The notes beneath the pieces are model-generated. The model was not told the origin of the DNA, did no database searches, and saw only the letters and a list, made by a program, of their open reading frames with translations. A program made the position numbers and the translations under genes. From JAZRGE01 sp045644025 (lineage in GTDB: Bacteria; Bacillota; Clostridia; Oscillospirales; Acutalibacteraceae), in contig JAZRGE010000021.1 of NCBI GenBank assembly GCA_045644025.1, positions 1 to 8,051 of the forward strand: a stretch of DNA of 8,051 nucleotides. Reading direction: 5' to 3'. Positions 1 to 5,465 of the stretch are shown here, piece by piece. Numbering within the stretch: position 1 is the stretch's first letter; every line of letters starts with the position of its first letter.

Positions 1-8
1 TTATGCTT

Positions 9-1949
9 TTATCTTCTGCGCTCTTTAATTTCTTCGGTGATGTAGGCCAAAAATTCATCGGCCGACATAGCACCCATATCGCCGTTCTTACGGGAGCGAA
101 CCGATACAGTGCCTTCTTCCACTTCCTTATCACCCAGCACAAGCATATAGGGGATCTTTTCCAGCTGTGCCTCGCGGATCTTGAAGCCGATCTTTTCGCT
201 GCGATAATCTCCGCTGGCGCGAACTCCTGCGGCCTCCAACTTCTTTACGATCGCCTCAACAGCATCAGCGGCACGATCGGTGATGGGCAGCACCCTAACT
301 TGTTCGGGGGAGAGCCAGGTGGGCAGGGCACCTGCATATTTTTCGATAAGCAGAGCCAGAGTGCGCTCGTAGCAGCCCATAGACGTGCGGTGAATGATAT
401 AGGGCAGCTTCTTCTGGCCGTCGGCATCGGTGTAGTACATACCGAAGCGCTGGGCAAGGAGCATATCTATCTGGATTGTAACGAGGGTGTCTTCCTTGCC
501 GAAAACGTTCTTGATCTGGATATCCAGCTTAGGACCGTAGAAAGCGGCTTCATCGATACCCACGGTGTATTCCACGCCAAGATTATCAAGAATCTTGCCC
601 ATAAGCTCCTGAGCTACGTTCCACTGCTCGGCGGTGCCTTCGTATTTGGCGGTATTGTTGGGATCCCACTGAGAGAAACGGTAGGTGCAGTCTTCTTTAA
701 GGCCCAAAGTATCCAGCATGTAGTTGGCAAGCTCCAGGCAGCCCTTGAATTCTTCTTCAAGCTGATCGGGGCGAAGCACCAGGTGGCCCTCCGAAATTGT
801 GAACTGGCGCACGCGGGTAAGACCGTGCATTTCGCCGCTTTCTTCGTTGCGGAAAAGGGTGGATGTCTCGCCTAAGCGCATAGGAAGCTCTCTATATGAG
901 CGGGGCTTATTAAGGAATACCTGATACTGGAAGGGGCAGGTCATGGGGCGGAGAGCAAAGCACTCTTTTGTTTCATCGTATGGGTCGCCCAGAATGAACA
1001 TGCCATCCAGATAATGATCCCAGTGACCGGATATTTTATAGAACTCTCTCTTGGCCATAAGGGGAGTTTTGGTGAGAAGATATCCGCGCTTTTGCTCTTC
1101 GTCCTCAACCCATCTTTGCAGAGTTTGAACGACTCTTGCGCCTTTAGGAAGAAGAATGGGAAGACCCTGACCAACAGTATCCACGGTTGTGAAGAGCTCC
1201 AGTTCGCGGCCGAGCTTGTTGTGATCGCGTTTCTTGGCTTCTTCCAGCATGGTGAGATGCTCTTCCAGCATAGAAGCCTTGGGGAAGGATGTGCCGTAGA
1301 TTCTCTTGAGCATCTTGTTGTTGGAATCGCCCTTCCAATAAGCGCCGGTGCAGGATGTGAGCTTAAATGCCCTCACGGCACCTGTGGAGAGCAGGTGAGG
1401 GCCTGCACAGAGATCGCAGAAATCGCCCTGAGTGTAGGTGCTGATTTCAGCATCTTCGGGCAGATCTTCAATGAGCTCAACTTTGTAGTCTTCGCCCCTG
1501 CAGGCAAAGTATTCCAAAGCATCCTTGCGGGAAAGAACATTCTTTTCCAGTTTGAGATCGGCCTTCACAATGGCCTTCATTTCCTTTTCAATAGCTTCTA
1601 AAGCAGCGGTATCGAAATTCTCTTCGATATCTATATCGTAGTAGAAGCCGTTCTCAATAGCGGGGCCGATGGCCAGCTTGGCGGCAGGGTAAAGATTCTT
1701 CACAGCCTGAGCCAGGATATGAGAAGCGGTGTGGCGGAATGCCCAGCGGCCATCCTCATCATCGAAGGTGAGGATAGAAAGCTCACAATCCTCTGTGATA
1801 GCGGTGCGCAGATCGGCACGCTGGCCGTTGATGGCAGCGGCGCAGGCAACACGCAGCAGACCTGCGGAAATCTGACCTGCGATTTCGGCAGCGGTGGTGC
1901 CGCATTCTACCTGGATCACGGTGCCGCCCTTTAATGTAACGTTAATCAT
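9..1949 (-). CDS. thrS: Threonyl-tRNA synthetase
   Basis: Class II aminoacyl-tRNA synthetase that charges tRNA-Thr with threonine in the cytoplasm (646 aa, full length for the bacterial family). An N-terminal TGS domain (about 1-62) is followed by the editing domain that removes mischarged serine: H73 and H77 (HTASH), then C181 and H185 (CAGPH). The catalytic core spans about 250-540, with class II motif 2 around R367 (FRNEESGEMHG) and motif 3 around R529. The three zinc ligands expected from the E. coli enzyme are present as C338, H389 and H520. The anticodon-binding domain fills about 548-646. The ATG at 1949 is chosen because AGGAGG lies 7 bases upstream and the TGS domain begins there; the open frame continues to a GTG at 2012, but that lies inside the T-box antiterminator. 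The usual zinc-site segment NCPGH reads TCPFQ here, with the Cys kept, so this is a somewhat divergent subtype. No terminator is visible in the 8 bases after the stop. Confidence 0.97.
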   Translation of the reverse strand: MINVTLKGGTVIQVECGTTAAEIAGQISAGLLRVACAAAINGQRADLRTAITEDCELSILTFDDEDGRWAFRHTASHILAQAVKNLYPAAKLAIGPAIENGFYYDIDIEENFDTAALEAIEKEMKAIVKADLKLEKNVLSRKDALEYFACRGEDYKVELIEDLPEDAEISTYTQGDFCDLCAGPHLLSTGAVRAFKLTSCTGAYWKGDSNNKMLKRIYGTSFPKASMLEEHLTMLEEAKKRDHNKLGRELELFTTVDTVGQGLPILLPKGARVVQTLQRWVEDEEQKRGYLLTKTPLMAKREFYKISGHWDHYLDGMFILGDPYDETKECFALRPMTCPFQYQVFLNKPRSYRELPMRLGETSTLFRNEESGEMHGLTRVRQFTISEGHLVLRPDQLEEEFKGCLELANYMLDTLGLKEDCTYRFSQWDPNNTAKYEGTAEQWNVAQELMGKILDNLGVEYTVGIDEAAFYGPKLDIQIKNVFGKEDTLVTIQIDMLLAQRFGMYYTDADGQKKLPYIIHRTSMGCYERTLALLIEKYAGALPTWLSPEQVRVLPITDRAADAVEAIVKKLEAAGVRASGDYRSEKIGFKIREAQLEKIPYMLVLGDKEVEEGTVSVRSRKNGDMGAMSADEFLAYITEEIKERRR

Positions 1950-1956
1950 AGTCTTT

Positions 1957-1962
1957 CCTCCT
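1957..1962 (-). promoter_or_regulatory. Ribosome binding site of thrS
   Basis: A perfect AGGAGG sits 7 bases before the ATG at 1949 and directly after the U-run of the T-box terminator. It decides the start codon. It is transcribed only if the upstream terminator is read through. Confidence 0.9.
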
Positions 1963-2001
1963 AAAAATAAAAAAACTTCATCCCTAAAAAAGGGATGAAG
2001 T
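1963..2001 (-). terminator. Intrinsic terminator of the thrS T-box leader
   Basis: On the minus strand, 11-base arms ACTTCATCCCT and AGGGATGAAGT (1991-2001 and 1975-1985) pair perfectly around a five-U loop. They are followed by six U, one A and five U. The 5' arm is the same segment that closes the antiterminator, so the two structures exclude each other, as expected for a T-box attenuator. Confidence 0.95.
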
Positions 2002-2205
2002 ACAAACTCCACGGTTCCACCCTAATTGCATTCCGAAGAATGCCACTCAAAACTCCTTAACGCGGAAAACGGCCTGCCATTTCCTGCAGGCTGCTCGGGG
2101 GCGGTGTTCCGTTTGCTTGTTCTTTCAGGCGGCTTTCAGCCTATCGACCGCCATTCTCTGCGAAAGCTTTGGGCAGGACTTCCCCTTCAGCGCATTTAAT
2201 ATTCT
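1963..2205 (-). promoter_or_regulatory. T-box riboswitch (threonine) controlling thrS
   Basis: Leader RNA that senses uncharged tRNA-Thr and controls transcription into thrS. Seen directly: the T-box AGGGTGGAACCGTGGA (2008-2023), containing the UGGA that pairs with the tRNA acceptor end; a stem III with arms GCATTC/GAATGC and a UUCG loop (2028-2043); another hairpin with arms GCCTGC/GCAGGC (2072-2091), in the stem II region; and a stem I base formed by GCTG-AA-GGGG with CCCC-GAG-CAGC, whose GA/AG composition fits the known K-turn motif. The stem I distal part has AGAGA followed by GGCGG/CCGCC arms. The specifier is read as ACC (Thr) at 2103-2105, within GGAACACCGCC. The antiterminator can form as AGGG, bulge UGGAACC, GUGGAGU, loop UUGU, ACUUCAU, CCCU, using two G-U pairs. 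The threonine specifier agrees with the downstream gene. The 5' end is inferred from the promoter. Confidence 0.95.
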
Positions 2206-2211
2206 AAATAG

Positions 2212-2240
2212 ATATTAACCCTAAAAATATTAAAAGTCAA
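2212..2240 (-). promoter_or_regulatory. Sigma-A type promoter of thrS leader
   Basis: TTGACT (2235-2240) and TAATAT (2212-2217) are separated by exactly 17 bases on the minus strand, one mismatch each from consensus. Initiation is expected near 2205, giving a leader of about 255 bases. The -35 box starts only 9 bases after the stop codon of the upstream nucleotidyltransferase gene and overlaps a small hairpin. Confidence 0.85.
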
Positions 2241-2254
2241 TAGCCTTTGCTATT
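2239..2254 (-). terminator. Possible weak terminator hairpin after the nucleotidyltransferase gene
   Basis: Arms AATAGC and GCTATT pair perfectly around an AAAG loop, preceded by an A-run in the last codons. What follows is GACTTTTA rather than a long U-run, so termination would be weak. The hairpin includes the stop codon TAG (2250-2252), and its last bases are the first two bases of the thrS -35 box. Some read-through from the upstream gene into the thrS leader is likely. Confidence 0.35.
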
Positions 2255-3446
2255 TTTTGCTGTAGATATTCCACCCCATAGCCTTCAGCAAGCTAGCTTC
2301 GGCAATCTCTTTATCTCCGCCGTGATGTACGTCGCTAAGGGAGCGCAGCGAACTTTTGCGGCGTGTGAAAAGAATGTGAATCCAGCGCCATAACCACATA
2401 AAGGGCAGCCAAATTGCTTTGCCGCTGTACCAAGGATAAAGCTTGGCAACGTATTGGGCGGTGGGGAAGAACATATTAAGAATTATTCTGCTTTTGGATG
2501 CGCCTTCATCGGCGGCAAGCTGATTGCGCAATCTTGCCGAGCCGGTGGAGCGGGCGCTATAGCCGAAAATGCCGCCCGTGAGGATATATTGCAGAGCGCT
2601 TTCCAATGCGGATTCCTTTATCTCTGCCCCAAAACCATTGGGTATATAGGTGCCAAACATTTTGCGGCACAAAAGGAATATGCTGCAGGCGGCCTTTGTG
2701 ATGCCCAAAGCCGAAAGCCAAAAGCTTACTTCATCCCAATCTTCTATGCCGTAGCTATCCAGCAGCACGGCAATATCCATAAACATTCTCACACCTGCTC
2801 CACTGCCCGAGAGGTGCTTTACCAGATGCCAAATACAATATACAAAATGGAGCTCTTTTTTTAGGGTGCAGATGTTGTTCCCCTTTACGGATTCGGCAGC
2901 AGCCGAGAAGAACTCCGTTTCTTCTGTTTCCAAATCCTGCATATCGCCTGCAAGGGTGGTGTGTATTTCAAAAACAAAGCCATCCTTGTTGTAGCCTCTC
3001 ACGCCAACCTTACCATCGGTGTGGGAAAAGCCTTGGGCGATCATCACGTTGTGAGCTTCTTCCAGCTTTTCCTCTGCCACCAAAATATCAATATCACTAA
3101 AGGTACGCAGCTCCTCCACGGGGTAGTATTTCCTTATCACAGCACCCTTAAAGGGTGTGCAATCGATGCCTGCTTCGTTCAGAGCAGCAATAGTTCTATC
3201 CCCAAGAGCGATATGTGCGGAAGACACCATCACGGTGGAGAAGGCCTTTTTGCGGAAGGTTTGAGAAATATCAGCGGGGATATCGGCGGCGTTGGCAAAC
3301 ATGTGGCCGATAATGCCTGCAACAGCGTGGGTTTTGGCAAGGGTTTTCAGCTCTCCCCAGTCCACATCGACAGGGGCGCTCGGCAGGGGGCACTTGCCCA
3401 AAAACGAGCCCAGCAGGTCTATGAAATATTTCTGTGTGCTTGTCAT
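2250..3446 (-). CDS. Nucleotidyltransferase-fold protein, substrate unknown
   Basis: A 398-aa protein that I assign to the uncharacterised nucleotidyltransferase family (Pfam NTP_transf_5, PF14907, recognised from motifs rather than a search). The fold's signature is F99-K-G-A near the start of the catalytic core, then R114-TFSDIDILV with D118 and D120 as the expected metal-binding pair, and E160-IH as the likely third acidic position. A helical part follows, containing FVYCIWHLVKHL and GVRMFMDIAVLL (about 201-229), segments typical of this family. The C-terminal region (about 330-362) is rich in Trp and Tyr and ends in a basic patch, RRKSSLR. There is no signal peptide or clear transmembrane helix. 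The ATG at 3446 is preferred over the in-frame GTG at 3464 because AGGGGTGG precedes only the ATG. It appears monocistronic, and its context (thrS, a lipoprotein) gives no functional hint. What it nucleotidylates, if anything, is unknown. Confidence 0.85.
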   Translation of the reverse strand: MTSTQKYFIDLLGSFLGKCPLPSAPVDVDWGELKTLAKTHAVAGIIGHMFANAADIPADISQTFRKKAFSTVMVSSAHIALGDRTIAALNEAGIDCTPFKGAVIRKYYPVEELRTFSDIDILVAEEKLEEAHNVMIAQGFSHTDGKVGVRGYNKDGFVFEIHTTLAGDMQDLETEETEFFSAAAESVKGNNICTLKKELHFVYCIWHLVKHLSGSGAGVRMFMDIAVLLDSYGIEDWDEVSFWLSALGITKAACSIFLLCRKMFGTYIPNGFGAEIKESALESALQYILTGGIFGYSARSTGSARLRNQLAADEGASKSRIILNMFFPTAQYVAKLYPWYSGKAIWLPFMWLWRWIHILFTRRKSSLRSLSDVHHGGDKEIAEASLLKAMGWNIYSKK

Positions 3447-3474
3447 TTTGCCACCCCTTTCCACGAATGTTTAC

Positions 3475-3503
3475 ATTATACACAAATTAAAAACCCGTGT
3501 CAA
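3475..3503 (-). promoter_or_regulatory. Consensus sigma-A promoter of the nucleotidyltransferase gene
   Basis: TTGACA (3498-3503) and TATAAT (3475-3480) are both perfect and 17 bases apart on the minus strand. An inverted repeat AATGT-AA-ACATT (3466-3477) overlaps the 3' end of the -10 box and the probable start site, so it could be an operator. The leader would be about 20 bases. The promoter lies back to back with that of the lipoprotein gene, with the -35 boxes 19 bases apart. Confidence 0.88.
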
Positions 3504-3522
3504 TGCCGCAGACATTGCTGCC

Positions 3523-3551
3523 TTGATTTTCTCGCCCAAATATGATATAAT
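3523..3551 (+). promoter_or_regulatory. Sigma-A promoter with extended -10, lipoprotein gene
   Basis: TTGATT (3523-3528), a 17-base spacer and a perfect TATAAT (3546-3551), which is preceded by TG at 3543-3544 to give the extended -10 form TGATATAAT. Initiation is predicted near 3557-3559, at the inverted repeat described separately. Confidence 0.85.
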
Positions 3552-3555
3552 GCGA

Positions 3556-3574
3556 ATGGCACCATAGGTGCCAT
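3556..3574 (+). repeat. Perfect inverted repeat at the lipoprotein transcription start
   Basis: Arms ATGGCACC and GGTGCCAT (8 bases each) flank ATA. The element starts about 5 bases after the -10 box, so it is either a repressor operator over the start site or, in RNA, a 5'-terminal stem that protects the message. It ends 24 bases before the start codon and does not cover the ribosome binding site (AAGGTAGG, about 3584-3591). Confidence 0.8.
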
Positions 3575-3598
3575 AAGGAAAGAAAGGTAGGTGCTTTT

Positions 3599-4552
3599 AT
3601 GAAAAGACGGTTGGCAATTCTTTGTGCTGTGGTATTGCTCTTTTCCCTGGCGGGATGCAGGAGTGAGCAACCCAATATTGTGGTTGAGACTGCGGGCATG
3701 CGAGAAGTGGTTGAAAATATAGAGTTTGTAAAAGCCCTTGAATATAAGGCGATAGACAATGCGGTAATGTGCTATTCTGATTCCCACCAGGGCGAAGCAG
3801 GAAGTGTTGTTTGCGAGCAATGTATAGTAATTACCGATGAAAAGGTTATAAAAAATCTGCATAAATCCTTAAATAAAATGCGGTATGATTCCCAGAAATT
3901 TTCCGCAGCCGATAGATACGACGGCGAAACGACATATCCGCTTTATTTTGTTGTAGATGGTAAATTCACCTTTGCGGGCTGGTGGCATAAGGATATTGTT
4001 TATGCCAATCGCGCTACTGATATCTATGGCGGAAAAGAACAGCTTCGCATAGAATATGGGTGGAACTCACCGCAGGTTTCGGAAATACTCGCAGAGCATT
4101 ACGACTATTTCCCCAAGGATACAGAGAAAACAACTCAGATGGTTTTGGAAAAGGTGCAGGAAATTGACGGTGAAACAATAGTTCTCTTCTCCGGGCACTA
4201 TGGAGGACTCCAGCAGAGCCACAATATAACCGATCCTGAGCAAAAAGCTGCTGTGAAGGAAATGCTTAAGAGTATTAAATTGGTTCCTGCGGCCAGCCAA
4301 TTTCAAATGCCCGGCGACTACGACCATTCGTGGGGATTTAGCTTTTATATAGATAACCTATCGTGCATGCTGTTGTTTGGGGAAGGGCCTATAGGAAATT
4401 ATAATATTCTTAGCGTACGCGGTTTTATGCGCGACAGAACAATTGAAGAAAACAGCGATGCGGAAGGCCTGTTTTACGAGATAGAAAATCCCCAGGAAAT
4501 AATTAATCAATTAAATGCAATAATGGAAAAGATGCCGAAAAAAGATTTTTAG
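3599..4552 (+). CDS. Predicted lipoprotein with two related halves, function unknown
   Basis: A 317-aa protein that begins with a lipoprotein signal: K2-R3-R4, a hydrophobic stretch 5-18, and lipobox L17-A18-G19-C20, so it should be exported, lipidated at C20 and held on the outer face of the cytoplasmic membrane. I do not recognise a named family. The mature part seems to hold two copies of one domain. Copy 1 contains ITD at 78-80 and a hydrophobic strand ending VVD at 118-120. Copy 2 contains ITD at 210-212 and YID at 250-252, the same 40-residue spacing, and in both an amphipathic helix follows the ITD. C72 and C75 are close together in the first copy. The start is supported by AAGGTAGG 7 bases upstream and by the signal peptide. 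It is transcribed alone from its own promoter and closed by a strong terminator. A role in binding a ligand or another envelope protein is possible but not shown. Confidence 0.88.
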   Translation: MKRRLAILCAVVLLFSLAGCRSEQPNIVVETAGMREVVENIEFVKALEYKAIDNAVMCYSDSHQGEAGSVVCEQCIVITDEKVIKNLHKSLNKMRYDSQKFSAADRYDGETTYPLYFVVDGKFTFAGWWHKDIVYANRATDIYGGKEQLRIEYGWNSPQVSEILAEHYDYFPKDTEKTTQMVLEKVQEIDGETIVLFSGHYGGLQQSHNITDPEQKAAVKEMLKSIKLVPAASQFQMPGDYDHSWGFSFYIDNLSCMLLFGEGPIGNYNILSVRGFMRDRTIEENSDAEGLFYEIENPQEIINQLNAIMEKMPKKDF

Positions 4553-4560
4553 CATCCCAC

Positions 4561-4588
4561 CCCGCCCCGAATTTCGGGGCGGGTTTTT
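4561..4588 (+). terminator. Intrinsic terminator of the lipoprotein gene
   Basis: Arms CCCGCCCCGA and TCGGGGCGGG pair over 10 bases around an ATT loop and are followed by five T. It starts 8 bases after the lipoprotein stop codon. On the other strand the hairpin is followed by GTGGGATGC rather than a U-run, so it is not a good terminator for the converging sigK gene, although it may slow polymerase. Confidence 0.93.
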
Positions 4589-4608
4589 GTTGGTATAGTT
4601 TGCTCTGC

Positions 4609-5301
4609 CTAATGCCGTGCGGATTCGAATTTGTGGCGCAGCTTGCGGAGTGCAGCCTTTTCTATTCGGGAAACATAGGAGCGGGAAATATCCAGCATGG
4701 CAGCCACCTCCCGCTGGGTGCGCTCCTTGCCGTCGCCAAGGCCGTAGCGCAGGGTTAATATCCGTTTTTCTCTGGGACTGAGTGTGTGGATATAGGTGCG
4801 CAATTTTTCCAGATTTATTTTAAGCTCGGTTTCGGCTTGAATGTCTTCCGAATCGGCAATAATATCGTTGAATGTAAGGCTGTTGCCGTCCTTATCTGTG
4901 TCTACCGTGTCGCCGATAAAAACATCTTGAGCGGATTTTTTAAGGAAACGAAAATGCATAAGTATTTCGTTTTCTATGCAGCGGGAAGCATAAGTGGCCA
5001 GGCGAATACCCTTGCCGCAGCTAAAGGTGGATATCGCTTTAATAAGCCCTATAGTGCCAATGGAAATAAGATCGTCGTTGTCCACACCGTTGTTGTAGTA
5101 CTTTTTTGTGATGTGGGCTACAAGGCGAAGATTATGCTCCACAAGCTTTTGCTTGGCGCCTTTATCTCCGTTGCACATTTTTTCTATGAGAATGGCCTCT
5201 TCTTTGGCCGAAAGCGGCGGTGGAAAAGAGCTGATACCAGTGGCGTGCAGGGCAAAGAAGAATAGGTTGGATATTATTTGAGATATGGCAAGCAACAACA
5301 T
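4609..5301 (-). CDS. sigK: Sporulation sigma factor K (pro-sigma-K)
   Basis: A 230-aa sigma-70 family factor closely resembling Bacillus sigma-K, which directs the last stage of mother-cell gene expression (coat and cortex) during sporulation. Residues 1-24 are hydrophobic (MLLLAISQIISNLFFFALHA), matching the membrane-tethering pro-sequence that SpoIVFB removes in Bacillus; FPPPLS at 26-31 corresponds to the conserved FPQPLS after it. Region 2 shows EHNLRLVAHITKKYY (55-69), DDLISIGTIGLIKAI (76-90) and RLATYASRCIENEILMHFR (100-118). Region 4 shows LSPREKRILTLRYGLGDG (174-191) and the helix-turn-helix TQREVAAMLDISRSYVSRIEK (195-215). The reading frame is whole, with no skin-type insertion in the CIENEILMH region where some Clostridia and Bacillus are interrupted. 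The ribosome binding site is a weak GGGGG (5309-5313). It sits alone, head to head with the topoisomerase operon. Confidence 0.95.
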   Translation of the reverse strand: MLLLAISQIISNLFFFALHATGISSFPPPLSAKEEAILIEKMCNGDKGAKQKLVEHNLRLVAHITKKYYNNGVDNDDLISIGTIGLIKAISTFSCGKGIRLATYASRCIENEILMHFRFLKKSAQDVFIGDTVDTDKDGNSLTFNDIIADSEDIQAETELKINLEKLRTYIHTLSPREKRILTLRYGLGDGKERTQREVAAMLDISRSYVSRIEKAALRKLRHKFESARH

Positions 5302-5332
5302 TTAATTACCCCCGTAGTGTGATTCTACTCTC

Positions 5333-5362
5333 AAATTATGAAGTTAGTGGATGTCCTTATTT
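5333..5362 (-). promoter_or_regulatory. Candidate sigma-E promoter for sigK
   Basis: On the minus strand, CATAATTT (5333-5340) resembles the sigma-E -10 element (CATACAAT type). AAATAAG (5356-5362), 15 bases further upstream, keeps the ATA of the -35 element. Initiation would fall about 25 bases before the start codon. In Bacillus sigK is transcribed by sigma-E, which motivates the search; the match itself is only partial. Confidence 0.35.
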
Positions 5363-5399
5363 CAAAAGGGGATAAAACGGCCGAAATTGTGCAAATCAC

Positions 5400-5429
5400 T
5401 TGACAACCACACCATATATGGTGTAAATT
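5400..5429 (+). promoter_or_regulatory. Promoter of the topoisomerase operon
   Basis: A perfect -35 TTGACA (5400-5405) is followed after 18 bases by TAAATT (5424-5429), a 4-of-6 match to the -10 box. The spacer is almost filled by a palindrome. An alternative -10, TATACT at 5429-5434, would need a 23-base spacer and is unlikely. The predicted leader is about 30 bases. Confidence 0.65.
5409..5424 (+). promoter_or_regulatory. Candidate operator: 16-bp perfect palindrome in promoter spacer
   Basis: ACACCATATATGGTGT is identical to its reverse complement over all 16 bases. It lies between the -35 and -10 boxes, where a bound dimer would block polymerase or, if the binding protein were of the spacer-distorting kind, remodel the promoter. 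It is not the LexA (GAAC-N4-GTTC) or Rex type of site. The binding protein is not in the window. Confidence 0.75.
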
Positions 5430-5465
5430 ATACTGTAAGCAAGTATGCAATTTAAGGAGATCAAG

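Noticed and set aside
3..875. A 290-residue open frame on the plus strand across the 3' half of thrS, and another at 1014-1601.
   Set aside because: Both lie wholly antisense to thrS, whose minus-strand frame has all family motifs. They lack ribosome binding sites and recognisable domains and arise from codon bias.
1950..2012. A 21-codon N-terminal extension of thrS from a GTG at 2012.
   Set aside because: The extension would be translated from the antiterminator and terminator hairpins, and no ribosome binding site precedes it. AGGAGG precedes the ATG at 1949.
3447..3464. An upstream GTG start at 3464 for the nucleotidyltransferase.
   Set aside because: It lies only a few bases from the predicted transcription start and has no ribosome binding site. 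The extra codons are themselves the AGGGGTGG site serving ATG 3446.
4561..4588. The GC-rich hairpin as a bidirectional terminator also serving sigK.
   Set aside because: On the minus strand the stem is followed by GTGGGATGC rather than U residues, so only the plus-strand function is supported.
5314..5340. A closer sigma-E-like element for sigK (TCATAAT, 13 bases, CACACTAC).
   Set aside because: The -10 match is poor and transcription would start about six bases before the ATG, excluding the ribosome binding site.
5445..5465. An upstream ATG at 5445 for the topoisomerase B subunit.
   Set aside because: No ribosome binding site precedes it, and the seven extra codons contain the AAGGAG that serves ATG 5466.
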